Made by a program: the position numbers and the translations under genes. Of a DNA stretch of 64,000 nucleotides, positions 1 through 14,500 are shown piece by piece. Origin of the DNA: Anastrepha obliqua (lineage: Eukaryota; Arthropoda; Insecta; Diptera; Tephritidae). The notes beneath the pieces were generated by a model. It was not told the DNA's origin. It saw nothing but the letters and a program-made list of their open reading frames with translations, and did no database searches. Each line of letters starts with the position of its first letter. The first letter of the stretch is position 1. The stretch spans positions 372,001 to 436,000 of the forward strand of contig NC_072893.1 of the NCBI RefSeq assembly GCF_027943255.1, written 5' to 3'.

Positions 1-427
1 TGATAGGTAAGCTGACCAGCTCAATAGCAGCGTATACTTATTAGATAGGAATCTATGACACCGAGGAATGCAGGAAATGTAGGGAGCCGGCTGAAGTGAA
101 ACAGTAGAAGATCTCCTTTGCGGATGTTCTGCGTTATTCAAACCATGCTTAAAACATCTGGATGGTTTGATGGATTGAAAGATATCTCAGACGTAGGTAT
201 ATGGTAATGGTATTCACGCATTTGGCTATGGCGACCCCGTTACACCGCATAGTATTAATTCAATCATCTTAAGTCTTTGATAATAATTAGGATGGTCAAG
301 TAATAAAAACTCTATCCAGAAATATTTGCAAATTTTTAAGGCAACATGAAACAAATATGTTTAAATATGTATGTGGATATACTTGTATATTTTGTGAGCT
401 CCATCATATAGCGTAATTATCAAGAGG
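1..427. other. AT-rich intergenic DNA, nothing recognised
   Basis: No long reading frame, RNA gene or repeat family was recognised. It ends at the target duplication of the SINE that starts near 439. Confidence 0.5.
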
Positions 428-781
428 TATCAATCAAGAGGCGGCCGCCGTAGCCGAATGGGTTGGTGCGTGATCACCATTCGGAATTCACTGAGAGGTC
501 GTTGGTTCGAATCTCGGTGAAAGCAAAATTAATAAAAACATTTTTCTAATAGCAGTCGCCCCTCGGCAGGCAATGGCAAACCTCCGAGTGTATTTCTGCC
601 ATGAAAAAGCTCCTCATAAAAATATCTGCCGTTCGGAGTCGGCTTGAAACTGTAGGTCCCTCCATTTGTGGAACAACACCAAGACGCACACCACAAATAG
701 GAGGAGGAGCTCGGCCAAACACCTAACAGAAGTGTACGCGCCAATTATTTATTTTTTTTATTTTTATTTTTATCAATCAAG
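428..781 (+). mobile_element. tRNA-derived SINE, full-length copy with 11-bp target duplication
   Basis: The head (about 441-520) is tRNA-like. It has an A-box-like TAGCCGAATGGG near 451 and a B-box GGTTCGAATCTC near 505, the two internal RNA polymerase III promoter elements. The body (about 540-740) is shared with at least ten other places in this window. The 3' end is an A/T-rich tail after GCGCCAATTATT. The element is bounded by an exact 11-bp direct repeat, TATCAATCAAG, at 428-438 and 771-781, the mark of LINE-type target-primed retroposition. The head resembles a type II tRNA (Ser or Leu), judged from the GCGT-GACTA stretch and the sequence before the B-box; that origin is an inference. 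A stop-free frame on the opposite strand is not a gene. Confidence 0.88.
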
Positions 782-3484
782 TTTGGCCTCAGAAATTTTG
801 ATCCTTGCTTACAGGACTATATTTCTTGCTAACGTGACTTTATAAATAAGTGATTAAATAAGTTAGACAATAAACCGTTAGTTAGACAATATAATAAATA
901 TGTGTGCCTTCGCAGAAAAAATTCTGAATTATGTAAATCCTGATTTGTGAAGGATACGTAGGGATTTGTTTAACCCTTCTCCACATTTTCCTCGAACTAA
1001 TCCCAAAAACAAAAACAAACATAAAAACTACCCACCGTGACCCCACTGCTGTGACTCATGAACCCTAAATAAAGCCACAAATAAAGTTGTTGGGTATGTG
1101 TGTCAAATTGACTCAAAACACACAAACTGATGGGTGGCTTTATGAACTGGGATGGAGAGTCACAAAAATGGATTTTGTGACAAAGGAAATCCTAATGCAA
1201 CATGGGAAGGAGCATGCGAAATGTATGTACGCACGTAAGCATGCATAAATATACTAAAAAGATACATGTACAATGTATATAAAAAACGAAGTCATACTAC
1301 ATGTACAACAGTTGGCTGCAAAAGTCTTTCACTATGCGAGTATGAGTTTGTGTGAGCGTGCAGTTAAGCCTATTTTCAGTACGGAAGTCACATAGTTTAC
1401 CGTGATTTAAGCACTTATTTCATACTGTGGAAGTATTCTTTCTTCTTCGTAAGTAACTGCTCATTTTATTTGATAATAGCCCAATTATAAAAGGATTTAT
1501 GGCCTTCGGAAGTGCGCTTAGAAGTTTTTATTTCGCAACTACATTACTGCGGGACAAATTGAAAAGCAAAATTTATTATCTTAACTACGTATGTATGAGT
1601 TTATATGATGTTACATGAACATATTTTGGGTGAAATGCGGTCACCACTTTTTTTATGTTTGTCACGTGATTGGCCAATTCTACAACAAATTTGTGCTAAA
1701 AGAGTAAAAAACATTTAATGTGCAAATAGCATCATCCGGATCATTAATTTCTTTGTACAACCACAAAGGAATCAAATTACATATCTCTCTTGTTTAAAAC
1801 GTATATTCACTTTTTCTTGTAAGGAATTATTCAACCCCTTTCGGTTCGGCTTTTATGATCAAAAAATTTTAATATCTTAGAAAAACATGAAAGTCTGTTC
1901 TTCAAACAAATAAAACTTATTTGCTGATCTATTAAAAAGAGGTCGCATCCCCCTTCCCGGTAGACGAAGCCCAAAATATTTGATGTCATGTCTGAAATTT
2001 ATTTCTTATGATTTCGTTTTCTTAAATACTCGCAAATAGCAAAAACTATCATATTATTTTAAATTTTATTAGCTATTAAAGTTCCTTTTCAACTATGACC
2101 ATAAATTAATTGATTCGTTACAAATGTAAATATCTGCATGCAAATCCAAATGTTGAGAATGCAAATTGCTCACCAATTTATGAAAACTTGTTGTGTTACT
2201 CACATAAGTACATTCAAATATACTTATAGAATGTACATATACACACATTCAAACTTCGAATTGTGCTAACATTGTAACCCTATAAATTAAAATGTTAACG
2301 TATTAACGACAACCAGCCTGTCAACTTGAGTCAAGCGCGCAAAATCATCGCTAAGAATTTGGAAACAATTTCGATTTACTCATAAGGATCATTGAAACAA
2401 ATCTATTCAAGTGCTCTTCAAGTGCAATGAAATGGTAGTGAAAGTATAATGAAACCGCCATGTAAACAGGAAGTAACGTGCTAAACAAAAACAAACAATA
2501 AAAGGCATTGTGGAAACGTCGAATTGGCAGTGATGTTGTGAAAAAGTAAGCATTAAAATGGGGTGGAAAACTTGGTGCCTCGGGTCGATTCATTCACATT
2601 TTCGAGTGCTTTCATCACAAGGGGTGAGAAAATACTTTAAATGGATAGCGTGCGACCAATATTTTTTGGTAGCAGTAAGTTCTTGTAAACGAAAATTCAT
2701 GGTGAAAAGCGGAGGATGGCGTCGACGCTAAATGCACAACGCCGTAAGTCAAATAAGTTGCACCCGACGAAATATGCTGCCTTTGTTTTTTGTACGAATT
2801 TACCTACGAATATTTATGTGCATATGAGGAAACGTAATTCAAATAACCCTGTAGGAAAATGAATACTCATTACATACGAATATAAGCTTAAATTAAAATT
2901 CACGCACTATCATCACAAAATCCTAAACTCTACTCTTATATCTGAAGTGGGGAAGATAATTGGAGAGTGGTGTTATGAATTCACGGGAGAAGTATAGCGA
3001 GTTATTTAATTCAAAAATATATTTATTCGATTACTCGGGTAGGACAGGGTAAGGAAACTTAAACATATTTTGCCGATAATTTACCATATTCAATTTGATG
3101 TGCGCGGTCATCTCGAGGTCACATGACAACAAATATTTTCTGTAAACCTATTGTTTGCCGATGAACATAGACCTTCACGCATGTGTCTTTAAAAAATGCT
3201 AACTTATATTTTACTAGTAATACTGAAATAGATTCTTATTTCTCATTGCGCAAGGCTATAAATAAGGGTAATATTGTTAAACCAACTACTCACTTACAAG
3301 TACACACCCTTTTAAGCAAAAAATTAAGTTTCAGTTCGAATTTGAGTGTCGTTTAAGTGGGCGAAATACACTTCAGAAACTTGCTCATATATTCACATGC
3401 ACTTAAAAACTATGAAATATTTTTTTTATTATTTTAATAAATACTGAATGAAAAATGTTATATAATTGGGACGCACATTATTTG
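782..3484. other. AT-rich intergenic DNA between SINE copies
   Basis: About 2.7 kb with only short chance frames (for example an 80-codon one on the minus strand at 2351-2593). No splice-supported gene, RNA gene or known repeat was recognised. It lies beyond the 3' end of the BarH gene and could hold regulatory DNA, but nothing in it says so directly. Confidence 0.45.
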
Positions 3485-3625
3485 CTGGGTGTTTCATCAT
3501 CTCCTCCTCCAATTGTTGGTGCGCGTCTTGATGTTGTTTCATAAATGAAGGGATTTATATTTTTATGCATCCTCCGAATGGCAGATGATTTTTATGAGAA
3601 GAAATATACTCGGAGATTTGCAAAT
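3485..3625 (-). repeat. Degenerate SINE body fragment
   Basis: On the minus strand this matches the 3' half of the SINE family: the CTCCTCCTCC run, the GTGCGCGTCTTGATGTTGTT block, the CCGAATGGCAGAT block and the TACTCGGAGATTTGC block occur in the same order as in the full-length copies. The tRNA-like head is missing. Confidence 0.7.
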
Positions 3626-3739
3626 AATCGACTGCTGTGTCATGATATACAAGGCGCTTTATGAGTCTTTCGAGCTGAATGCCGAAGATTTAAGAGCAGT
3701 TGGAGGAAGCGGGATAAATACTACTTCCACCTACTATCA

Positions 3740-4790
3740 CCGCCGCTTTCGCTGCTGTGCAAGGAACACACTTTGTCGAGGAGCACAGCGTCTGATACTG
3801 GTCGGGCTAGGATCCACCTCGCAGCAGCGGGACCGGCCAACCACAGAGAAGGGGGCAACTGACAGCCGAGCTCGCCCCCGCTTTAAAGTGGAAAAGGGCG
3901 CAGATAACCCTACAGATATCAAGCACCAAGAGACACCGAGCACATCCACTATCTCTTGAGGTATGGCCCAGTGAGCGAAAAGCCATTCCTGCGTCAGCAG
4001 CCCCGCGTGATAAGAATGTTCAGCATAGCACTTATTCGGAAACCAAAGAAGACATTCTTTTGGCAGTGCTTCCCAAGAACTATCCTGCAGAGATACTAGG
4101 ACCAGAAGATCTCATTGTGCTCCAGGAAGCCATAATGGATGAGGTCTTCAAAGGATGGATTCACCTACTACCCTCTTCCGGCGTTTTCTTCAGGCCGGGT
4201 CTTCTGTTAGCTGACTGCCGAGATGGAAAGACTTCAGACTAGCTTGCAAGTGTGGCACCCTGGCTTGCAGAGTGGAAAAGGGATGGTATACCTCCAACTC
4301 ACAACGTACGGGCATACCTCCCGAAGAGCACAGATAAGTCTGCGGGCTTCGTGATTGGGCGGCTTAAGGCTCAGTCTTCTGCTAGCTGATTGCCGGGATG
4401 AAAAGACTTCGGACTGGCTTGCAAGTGTGGCACCCAACTCCAACTCACAACGTGCCGGTATACCTCCCGAAAAGCACAAGTCTGCGGGCTTAGTGATTGG
4501 GCTGCTCAAGGCCGAGAACAGCGACCGAAAATGGATGCTTGGTGTGAGAAAACGGGACTTATGCTCAACCTGGGTATCGAAGAGGACACCTATGAAACCA
4601 CAAGAAGGATGGGCCTCCAGCTGACTTACCGGTACAGCTCTGCTACCATGAGACCAAGGAGACTGAGGGCTGTAAGGGATAATGAGGCGGATTCGGAGGC
4701 CATGGTCCCTGAGGATGGCAACCGTCCTGTAGTCCAAACGGCCCAACGGGCTCTGCAAGAACGAAAATTGTATATATTCCGTCGGTGTTA
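3740..4790 (+). pseudogene. Degenerate DUF4780-like reading frame, transposon-associated
   Basis: Three frame-shifted pieces are readable: 4060-4242 (LPKNYPAEILGPEDLIVLQE, then LLADCRDGKTSD), 4355-4624 (LLADCRDEKTSDWLASVAP, then KSAGLVIGLLKAENSDRKWM) and 4531-4700 (LGIEEDTYETTRRMGLQLTY). Their order and wording resemble the DUF4780 domain found in insect retroelement-associated ORFs. That assignment is from memory. The core block is present twice in direct orientation (from about 4197 and about 4375); the first copy carries a stop where the second reads DWLASVAP. Base composition is clearly more GC-rich than the flanks. I regard it as a dead transposon-derived gene and its host element is unidentified. 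Confidence 0.5.
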
Positions 4791-4937
4791 GAATAAAGGG
4801 TTACGAAGGCAGTGCAAAGGCAATTTAATAAAGCCGTAGAAGAGAGGGCTTGTGCGCTACCGCTACTCGTTGAATCCCGAGTTCAATGGATATGAAACAT
4901 TAAATCGGCAAAAGAGTTTCTTCTAACGGTTCTACGT

Positions 4938-5035
4938 GAACTAGTACATTTCTGCCATAAAAAGCTTCTCGCATAAACGCAGTACTGTTCGGAAACGGCA
5001 TAAAACTTTGCGCCCCCATTTTGCACCACAAATAT
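4938..5035 (+). repeat. Degenerate SINE body fragment
   Basis: The sequence reads TACATTTCTGCCATAAAAAGCTTCTC, an eroded TTCGGAAACGGC block, then CACCACAAATA, parallel to the SINE body. Both ends of the element are missing. Confidence 0.6.
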
Positions 5036-5513
5036 AATATAATTTCGAATAAAACAATATTATTACTTTTTTAAATGTTTATTTCTTCATTAACTCCTTT
5101 TTATATAAATTTATCAAACTGAAATGCAAATACATAACCATATATGATTTTTTGGTGCCAGAAAGCTGAGTTCCAAACGCATAGTTATGTCTGTAAAGCA
5201 GGAAGTTTTCAACAGCATACGAAGTTCTGGAATATTTAAGTTCTTTATAAAGCAAAAAAAACATTTTGTTAATTGTACCGACCTCAAAACCGCATACGAT
5301 TGCCTATTTCTGCACTACTCCAACTGCGAACTTTATCGATTCTCATCAAGGCACGTACGGCTTCTTTGCCTGAACCCAAAGCAAAACTTTGTTTTGATTT
5401 CATACTCCATTGGCGACATTTTATACGAAGCTGCATTCAGCCGCTTATATGTTATGTCGCGCACTTAAGCGAAACTACTTGCCACTAGCTTCAACGTGCA
5501 TTCTTCAAGTATT

Positions 5514-8500
5514 TCACACCTCAATAGCGTCATCATCAATGTCATTGTTATCATGAATGAATTGAGACACTTTTTCTGTTTGTTCCATATGCTCCGGTGG
5601 ACTTCCCGGATCCAATTGAGGACTCGTTGAGAAATCACCGATATCGACGCTTCTGCGGTTCAACTCTAAGTCCCTAATTTGTTGTTGGCTGGATGAATGT
5701 GCAAAAGAAAGGTGGTTGTTGTTCGGAGGATGTGCAATGGCTGATGTGTGATAATAATTATTAAGCGAGGAAAGAGAATTAGAATCATTAATCTGTGCAA
5801 ATGGCACAGGTATTGACGATAAACCGTTCAAAGGTTGTACGCTCGTATACATTCCATAAGATATTGGCTTTTGGAGCACAGCAGCAGCAGCCGCTTGACG
5901 ATAATACAAGTCAATAGCGTTAGCGGACGTGGCATGAGCCGTTTGAGTTGCATATGGCCAAGGACTCAGATAAGGAGAGTTTCCATAGAGACGCTGGAAA
6001 GCGGCGTAATTCCCCGCTTCAGCAAGTAACTCCAATCCAACAGCAGTTTGCCGTTTCCACTTGGTTCTGAAAAAGTAGAATCATGTAATTAAAATTTTTA
6101 TAAGTGCACATATTAATTAATATTTTGTTGGGTCATGGTTTTTTTTTTAATCTATAGCATAAGCGTTATTATAAGCAAAAAACATTGTGATTAATGAATT
6201 CTAAGCTACTGGGAATATAAACACATGTAAGCAAACCGTTATGTACATGGCTATGTGTAGCGTTATATCATCTTAATCAATGGAAAATATTTCAAACTAT
6301 TTATATAAAGCATATTTATACATTTTTTAGATATGTACCAATATCAACCTTAGCATACGTCTTCTCCAGCATAACTGGAGAAAAGTCTCATACTATTTGT
6401 TTTACAATGAAAAATTGTTACAAACTCCTAGATCTAAAAGGTAAATATTCGAAGTCATCTGACAAGCTTTATGTTATTCATATGACTGTATCATTGTCAG
6501 AGTGATTTCCGTTTGAACCAACGTGACTACTGCTGAAAACACTCGTTGAGCACTTAAGCGAGGTAATTGCAAAGGGCACACTTTTTGATTCGTTTTGGTT
6601 TGTAGTGCATTTCACTCTCCTTCCACTGTGTTCCGCTATTAAAACATTCGTTACGGAGATTTGCGCGAAGCCAAGTTACGCATGTAATTCTCATACAACC
6701 ATAGAACCTCCCTTGACGACGATGCTCAGTGAGAGTTATAAGCAGTCAATACACATGCGTTTCATTGTCATTAATCATCTGTCATCGGTTCCGACATGAT
6801 TTCATGAAGTAAGTGGTGACTGAATTTTCGGGTTTATACTATTTGAACCCTTCTCAATAAATAATAGAGTTTTAATATCTACTTATACATACAGAAAATT
6901 TACTGTTAATTCATCTAGGTCATTTATGATCGCTGTTTCCATTGCTTCATTAACATCAACTCACTGAATCCAAATGTAGTAAAAAAATGTAGAAAAATTA
7001 AACAATTTAACGATCATATTTTTTGTGTGGCTCTTTAACCGTTTGCGCGTTTGGGATAAGACAAAAAAAAAATTCCAGTTGTGTCTCTCGTTTGCAAAGT
7101 TTCGGCATGGTCCTGCTACTGTACTCGCTGTTCCGGAGTATGACATTAACCATAGGTATGGCATTGTCAAGCGAACACAGCCAATATTATTATAAAGTCA
7201 TCGTATATAATCAGTCATAACCTTTATTCGATATCGTCCACTTTCCTGCGCTATATAAAAATAGAGGCTTAAGATTGTATTTTATCTTAATTCGTCAAAT
7301 AGATTATAAGTCATTAGATTCTCTGAAATCAAATTTATAGCAGTAGTTTATTTATCCTTATCACATAAACTACACAATTATTTAGAAAAAATTACGCACT
7401 GAAGAAGAAGTTCGTGGTATGGGTGTCACACGCATTGAGGTAAACCAATATTTTAGACTGAATTGATGCCTGCGATTTCGAAAATCTACTGTCAACAACT
7501 GACCGATAGCACCGATAGCTTGAATGAGAAGTTCCATTATTATTCACGTCCGTATTATTCAGGTCTGGCCCCAAGTGATTATCACCTTTTCAAGCGTCTG
7601 CAAAATTTTCTTGAGGCTTGCGAAAATGAGGTGGCGGGTATGGGCGAAGAATTCTTCATCAGGACAATTTGCAAATTGCCTTTGAAATAGATAATAAAGT
7701 CCTTTAGTCAATTAGTCCTAGCTGTGTAAAATTCATCTTCGAAATAAACCAAAAAACGCTCAGAACTTTGCACTTTCTTCGCCTAATATGCCAAGTTACA
7801 AATTCTATAAATATAAGCTACGTTGTTCCAGTCCTTAAAAATAAAAAAAAATAAAAAAAATAATAAAATAAAAACTAAGCGATTGCTGAGCAAACCGAAT
7901 GAAATTGTACCGAAATCTTTTAATTATTAAGGTATGAGAAGCATACTTGTAGATCGGATTCCATATTAAAGAGGTGTTCCATATTAAAAAATTATAGAGC
8001 AATGTTCGAGTATATGGGCCTTTAAAACCTCCCGCATAGCATCTCATGAAAGCCAAGTTGGAATACGCCTTAGGAACTAAGTAATTGATGCTGCAAAAGC
8101 AAATCCCAAACCAAAGACCTACCCAGATCCCGTAATTCAGCAACAATACAAAGATCAAGAAATAAGAAGGAGTGTTTTTAAGGAGTGCAATTTGGTTATG
8201 TATACAAATTCAGAAAATATTTGTTAATGTAATATTAAGAAACAATTTATTTCAAATTTATTTAAGTTGAAGTAGTGGATTATCCGCTGGGCAGACAATT
8301 TTACAAAAAAGTTGCAGGTTATCAGCAAAAATCGGAAATTTAGAATGACTAAAACAGGCATCAATGCCGTTTATAAGCAAAGCGAATAATACAGGACCAA
8401 GAATGCTGCCCTGAAGCACACCCGAAGTGGTCACAAAAGTGAATGATTTAGTATTCTCGATCTCTACAAATCATATTCTATTAGAGATATACAGTCTTAA

Positions 8501-11500
8501 TATTAGGAATACTCAATGAAAACCAATATTCAAAGCTTTTGTTTAAATTGTATTTATTTAGAAGCCATACAGTACTCAGATATAACTAGATTGATTGACT
8601 AGATTTTGGAAACCCTCTGATATAGCCACTAGCATTCCCCAAACATTTATTCTGAATGTTTATGATGTTACAACAATAACAACGTTTCTCATGTCTGCAC
8701 AGTCACTTTCACGGTGACCGGAGACTCACATAAATCCTTGAGACTTCTCAGCATTTAAAGAGTGCTGAATAAAGACCATTTTTATAATTAGGACAATGTC
8801 CGAGATGTTAGAATAGTTCTTACTAGAGACAGCCATATCAAAACGTCTACGTGATTTTCAAAGATTCACTACAACTCAAATTTGAAATGGTTCAAAAAAA
8901 TATAACTTTAATAAAAAATACAGATTGCCTTAAATGTCCAGCTCAGTTGGACTACCTTATTTAAATATTAGTTACGAAACACCGAAACGCTAGAAAATGA
9001 AAGCATCTGTTGACTTCAAAAAATCCTATACTCGTGGAATATCATACTAAGAGCACTAATGAGTCTGCATAGACTTTGCTTCATTGATTATAAATTAGAT
9101 TAAAAACTGAAATTTTTTGCAAAAATGCACTCGAAGGTTCACCATTATCTAGCAAAACATCAAGACGCAAACCATGAATTGGAGCAAAAGCTCAGCTAAG
9201 CACCAAATAAAAGATATTCAAGAATTCAAAAAAATAACTTTTCTCTAGAATATTGTACACTAATATACTTTTGTCAACAATTAATTATTGCAATAAATAT
9301 TGAGATGAAGTAATAAGTTCAAAAGTCAAATTAAAAAAAAAAAAACAAATCAACATTCAGTTAGCTTACTCACACAGTAGTCTAATCTAAAGAAAAGAAG
9401 ACTGAACAAATTGGATTCTAAATTTGCGAATGTAAATGTGTCACCCTTTGGCATTATGCATCATTTCTATATATTAATATTAAATTATTTTTAAAAGATT
9501 CAAAGGCAAACATACCTGCGATTTTGATACCAGGTCTTCACCTGGCAATCGCTCAACTCCAATTTGTTGGCCAACTCCATTCGGTCTTGTACACTCAAAT
9601 ACTTTTGACGTTCAAATGACTTTTCCAGAGTCTGAAGTTGATGGTCGGTAAATGCAGTGCGTGCTTTTCGTTGTTTTTTTGATAGACTCAATAGACCTTC
9701 GCTTTTGCAGCTGTATTCGTCTTCATCTTTGCCACCTGTCGGTTTACAAAAGAGAAACGAATAGGACATAAATTAAAATTCAAATTCACTGCCTTGACAT
9801 AAAAATGATAGGTGTAAGGGGGCCCCATTACTTATCTTAAACGGCCCAAAACGAATGATTAAGTAACAAGTTTACAATGCGGAACAAGTATGTGCGTATA
9901 AATCTATGTTCGAACAGTATAAATACTAAGTAGATATTTATATTATATTAAATCAAAATTTAAAAATACTTAAATATAAAAGCATCTGTAGCGCAAGTTA
10001 TGTCAAAATTATTATATTTTCATAAGACGCGTTAATTAAAGTAATAAGTTAAAAAATCAAACCATTTTGCAAGTTTTGCGCCCAAGTGTATTTCAAACGC
10101 TGTGTCAAAATGTGTGGTTGCAAAGTATGTGAGGCAAGTTATCAAAAATTTCATGTCTGTTTGAAATTAAGTATGCAAATATAAAAGAGATTATGCGCTT
10201 TGTGGTTTCTCTAGTATACGCAAGCATATGCAAGTAAACATTTCCTTGTGCTGCTTAGCAAGCAAAAACAATGCATTCTAGCTCGTCAGGTGAGGCAAGC
10301 CTACATACATTCGTTTACACGTATGTATGTATTTAGACCACAAAATTATTTCCGCAGTGCGAGAGTGTCTAAGATAAATTGTTAATGTGCATTTTTACTA
10401 CGTCACTGAACGTTAACAATTTCTACAAACATACCAAGTCTATATGTACTCCTGCACACATTCGCAAACTCGTATGCTAGTATTTTAACATGCATTTTCT
10501 GCAGTTGCGGCTACACCATTAAATACCTTAAGCTAAATTGCATTAAACATGGTTAAATGCGCAACTGTTATAGCGTTTCTTTGCTTTTGCTTTATAGGGG
10601 AACTCAACGTTTTGAACCACTTAATGGTACAAGTGTTGTTGTTTGTTGCAATTTTCGTTTTAATAATTGTGGAGTGCATGGTTGTTAGCATCGATGTTGT
10701 TGCTTTCTGCACCAACAATAACAACAGCAGTGAGTTCCTACACGCTAGCCTCCTTACTATTTCGTATTACTTCACAATACCTGTACCCTCAGCCGGTTAT
10801 TTCCCGACTACTACACAAATACATATGTATCATACGCCGTTCACACAGAGTATATACAACATCTGTACTTATATGTGTTCGTTGCATAATTATTTAGTTT
10901 TGCACTTAATTGCTTCGTTAGTATTGTATTTTTATTGTTTTGGTAATTTTTACCGCCTGACTGAGGAGTCACATAGAACTGTGATACTTTGTGATAAACT
11001 ATTTAAGACTTTTTGGCAGTAAATTGCTATTCTGCTTAAACATACATATTTAGAAGTACAAAGCGAGAAGCAAAACCATACTCAAGTAGCACTAATATTA
11101 GCAAATTTGAATTTACTGGATAAAATTTGTCCACCACCCCCAATGTGTCATTGTATGAATTGGAAAATTTAATTGTATGTATTTAAAAGACATATAGAAT
11201 CTCTTATTGTATGGCTTGCTGCGTTATTCGATAGTTAACTTTACTTCACGACTAAACCATCCCAAGAGCGGGATGGGGAAACAAACTGTTTAGTAAAATG
11301 CTCAATGTATGTATTTCATACTAAATAGTCAAGTTCTTCATCAACAGTTTCTTACGGGTAACAGTAGTTCCAATGAAAACCATTTAATTATAAAACTCAA
11401 CCGTTAGAATTATCAGCATTTTAGTCCCTATATTAAAGTCCCCGCTATTATTTAATTACAATTCCACGTAATTAGCTGTTGCAATATCGGCACAATAAAC

Positions 11501-14500
11501 ACCATTTATAATATCTGCGGCCCGGCTTGCATTTCGCCTTTATCAAAGAAAAAGTGTAAAATGTACCGAATTTTCTCTTTGTTGACTTTCATTGTTAACA
11601 CCCAGTAACTCACAACTGAATGGAACAAGCAAAAAACAGCAAAATAATTTTTTAGCGCGAAATGTCAACGAGCATAAACATTAAATTGTTCGATCGATAC
11701 TTTACGAGATATCAATCAATACAGCCATCTACCCAGAAAATAATGAATTTCTTTTTCGCCAAACTAATATATATACATAACATATAATATGTATTGATGT
11801 GTTTTCACGAATTGAGAGACCGACCTACCCTATTTTTATGAGGAGCTTTTTCATGGCAGAAATACACTTGAAGATTCGCCATCGCTTGCTAGGAGGCGGC
11901 TGACTTTTTCTATCAATTGGTGTTTCATGCCAGGAGTTTCCGACCCGGGCACTACCGAAGAGTAGTCATGCCCAACGGCTACAGAAGCCGCGAAAGAAAA
12001 AAAGTTTCCATTGGATTTATTGTTATTATTATATTATTATGTATACACAATTAATCAATAATATTTGTGTTGGAATAACTTTTTTACTAAATGGAAAAAA
12101 AAAATGTTTGGTGATGAAAATCTTTATTTCGACCATTCTTTGCCTGTTGGTATGTTGCTACTATCTAGTAGTCAAGTGTACGACGCTATTTGCACAAATA
12201 ATAAGTCTTCCGATAGGAAAGATTTTATTTACATATTTGATAGAAATACAATTATAAATAATTATATTACATTGCGAAAACACTCTAGTAATTAGGACTA
12301 TCGGGCAGCTACTTATATTACAAGTATATTGTATTACATTTTAATGTATTATATATATATATAAATATTTTTTTTTTTTGTCAATAACATCGTCTACATG
12401 ACATTGAAGGCGTGACTTCACTAGTTTGTAACTACCCATTCTTAATGAAGCGAATCATAACCGGTGATGATAGAAATATAAGTTCAATAGCACGACACAC
12501 AAACAAGCCAAACAATCTGTGAATTGTCGCATCGAAAATAGTCCCAAGTCAAAAAAATAATTGTTAAAATTGCTCTGAAACGTACCTTTATTATTTAATT
12601 TTTATCCAAAACGGACGAAAGAAAGAGGAAAACAAATTTAGAAGTTAATTTAGAAGAGATAAATTACAAAAATATTAAAAAAAAATTATCAGTTTTTCAT
12701 ACTTCAAAACGCAGTTCGATGCGTTTATTCATCAAAGTTTCTGAAACTTGTGAGCAATTGTTCACTCAACTGTAAACGCATAAAAAGTTGAGCGTCAGTT
12801 CAGTCACTTCACACTTCAATGAAAATATGTTTGTTCTCTTAAAACTAAATTTCAAAGGGATACAATGTAGATCGATTTCATGCGTGATTATTGGCTCAAA
12901 TATCCATCATCTTTCGAAAGTTGACCAAAAAGTAAAGTAATCGTCATGTGGTGATCGCACGCGTCTCAAATGACACGCGTCGGGTCTAAATGAAATGTAT
13001 ATACATTCGTATAAGTGAAAATATAAAATATAAATTTCAGAAGACCAGGCCAGGCAATATGTTGCATTGTGCTCGGTACGTACAAAATATTTAAAAAATA
13101 AAATAACTTGGCATTTGTATTTACATATTTACATGTATAGTTTCATACATATATATGTAAATTTTTGCACTAAATCAATTTTGTGGTACAATTCAATGTC
13201 GAGGATAATGTGTACAGAAATATTAATTTAACGAAATGTATTTTTCGTAGTTGCTGATAAATACTTGTTTATGCGTCATGATACTTTAACGATATGTCTA
13301 AAGGTTTATAAAGTAAAGTAAAGATATGACTAAATGACGGATTATGCATACTTCGCACAATTTCGAAAACTGTAAAAGACTTAAGGCTGTTATAGTTTTC
13401 TTATATTAATTAATATAATAATAAATTAAATATATTCGGCGGCCGCCATAGCCATATTGCTTGGTGCGTGACTACCATTCGGAGGTGCATAGGGTCGAAG
13501 CTCCATGCATGCAACACTAAATAATAGAAATTATTTTTCTAATAGCGATCGCTGTTTGGCAAGCAATGGCAAACCTGCGATTATATTTCTGCCATGAAAC
13601 AGCTCCTCATAAAAACCAATTGCCGGTCGGACTCGGCTTAAAACTGTAGGTCCCCCCATTTGTGGAACAACATCGAGACGCTCACCACAAATAGCAGGAG
13701 GAGCTTGGTCAAGCGCTCAATAATTATTATATAATATAATTAAATATTTCTATAATGTAAAAATATTCGTATGCGTTTCATGCAAGACTGTAAAAATATT
13801 GCATTGGTGTCACTTTGAAATATCACTTAACAAAACTTTCGCAGCTGTGGTAATTTCCGGGTAATCAAACATATGCAAAATGCATTCAAGAGATGCATAA
13901 CCGAAGTGCGAAGTATTGTACGCATTATCAAATTTATATATTTCTGAGCAAATAAAATAAACGTACAATATTTAAGAAATATGTTTAACCGCAATAATTG
14001 TTGTTCTCTCCGAAAGAGTATCTCGAATGCATTCCTTGGTAGAAAAAGCAAAATGTTGAGATTGATGTTGTAATTCGTTGTGTTGAAAAATTAAAATTAA
14101 AAAGCTGTTCAGTATTAAGTAAAACACAAGTGGGACTTACTATTTTGACTTAAAATAAAAATGTCTAGCCCGCAGTGGTATTGTACAAAGTCAATGTGTA
14201 CCAATAAGCGCATATTTTAAAACCTTTAAAAAATTAAAGCATTTAAAGCAGGATGCGACCTGAATTCTACTTATAAGATAACAAAAGGATAAATGTAGTT
14301 TTGAAGCTTCTTAGTTTACCTCATACGACTGCCGTAGTACGTAGGCAGAAATTTCAGACTGGAGTTAATTGAAATGTCGCTTGTTAGGAAATTTAGATAT
14401 GGTTATTTTCTCCTTGGCAAAGGGAAATGGATTGGAAGCCAAACAAACCACCAAAAGTGAAATGAAAAGCTTTAAAAAGAAAATCAATTGAAAGGTGTAC

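Noticed and set aside
441..520. tRNA gene
   Set aside because: A- and B-boxes are present but no full cloverleaf closes and the sequence continues into the SINE body; the same applies to the heads at 24882, 45867 and 57107.
10549..11022. 157-codon plus-strand frame inside BarH intron 1
   Set aside because: Hydrophobic and Cys/Tyr-rich in the way AT-rich DNA gives by chance, no domain, no nearby promoter or splice support.
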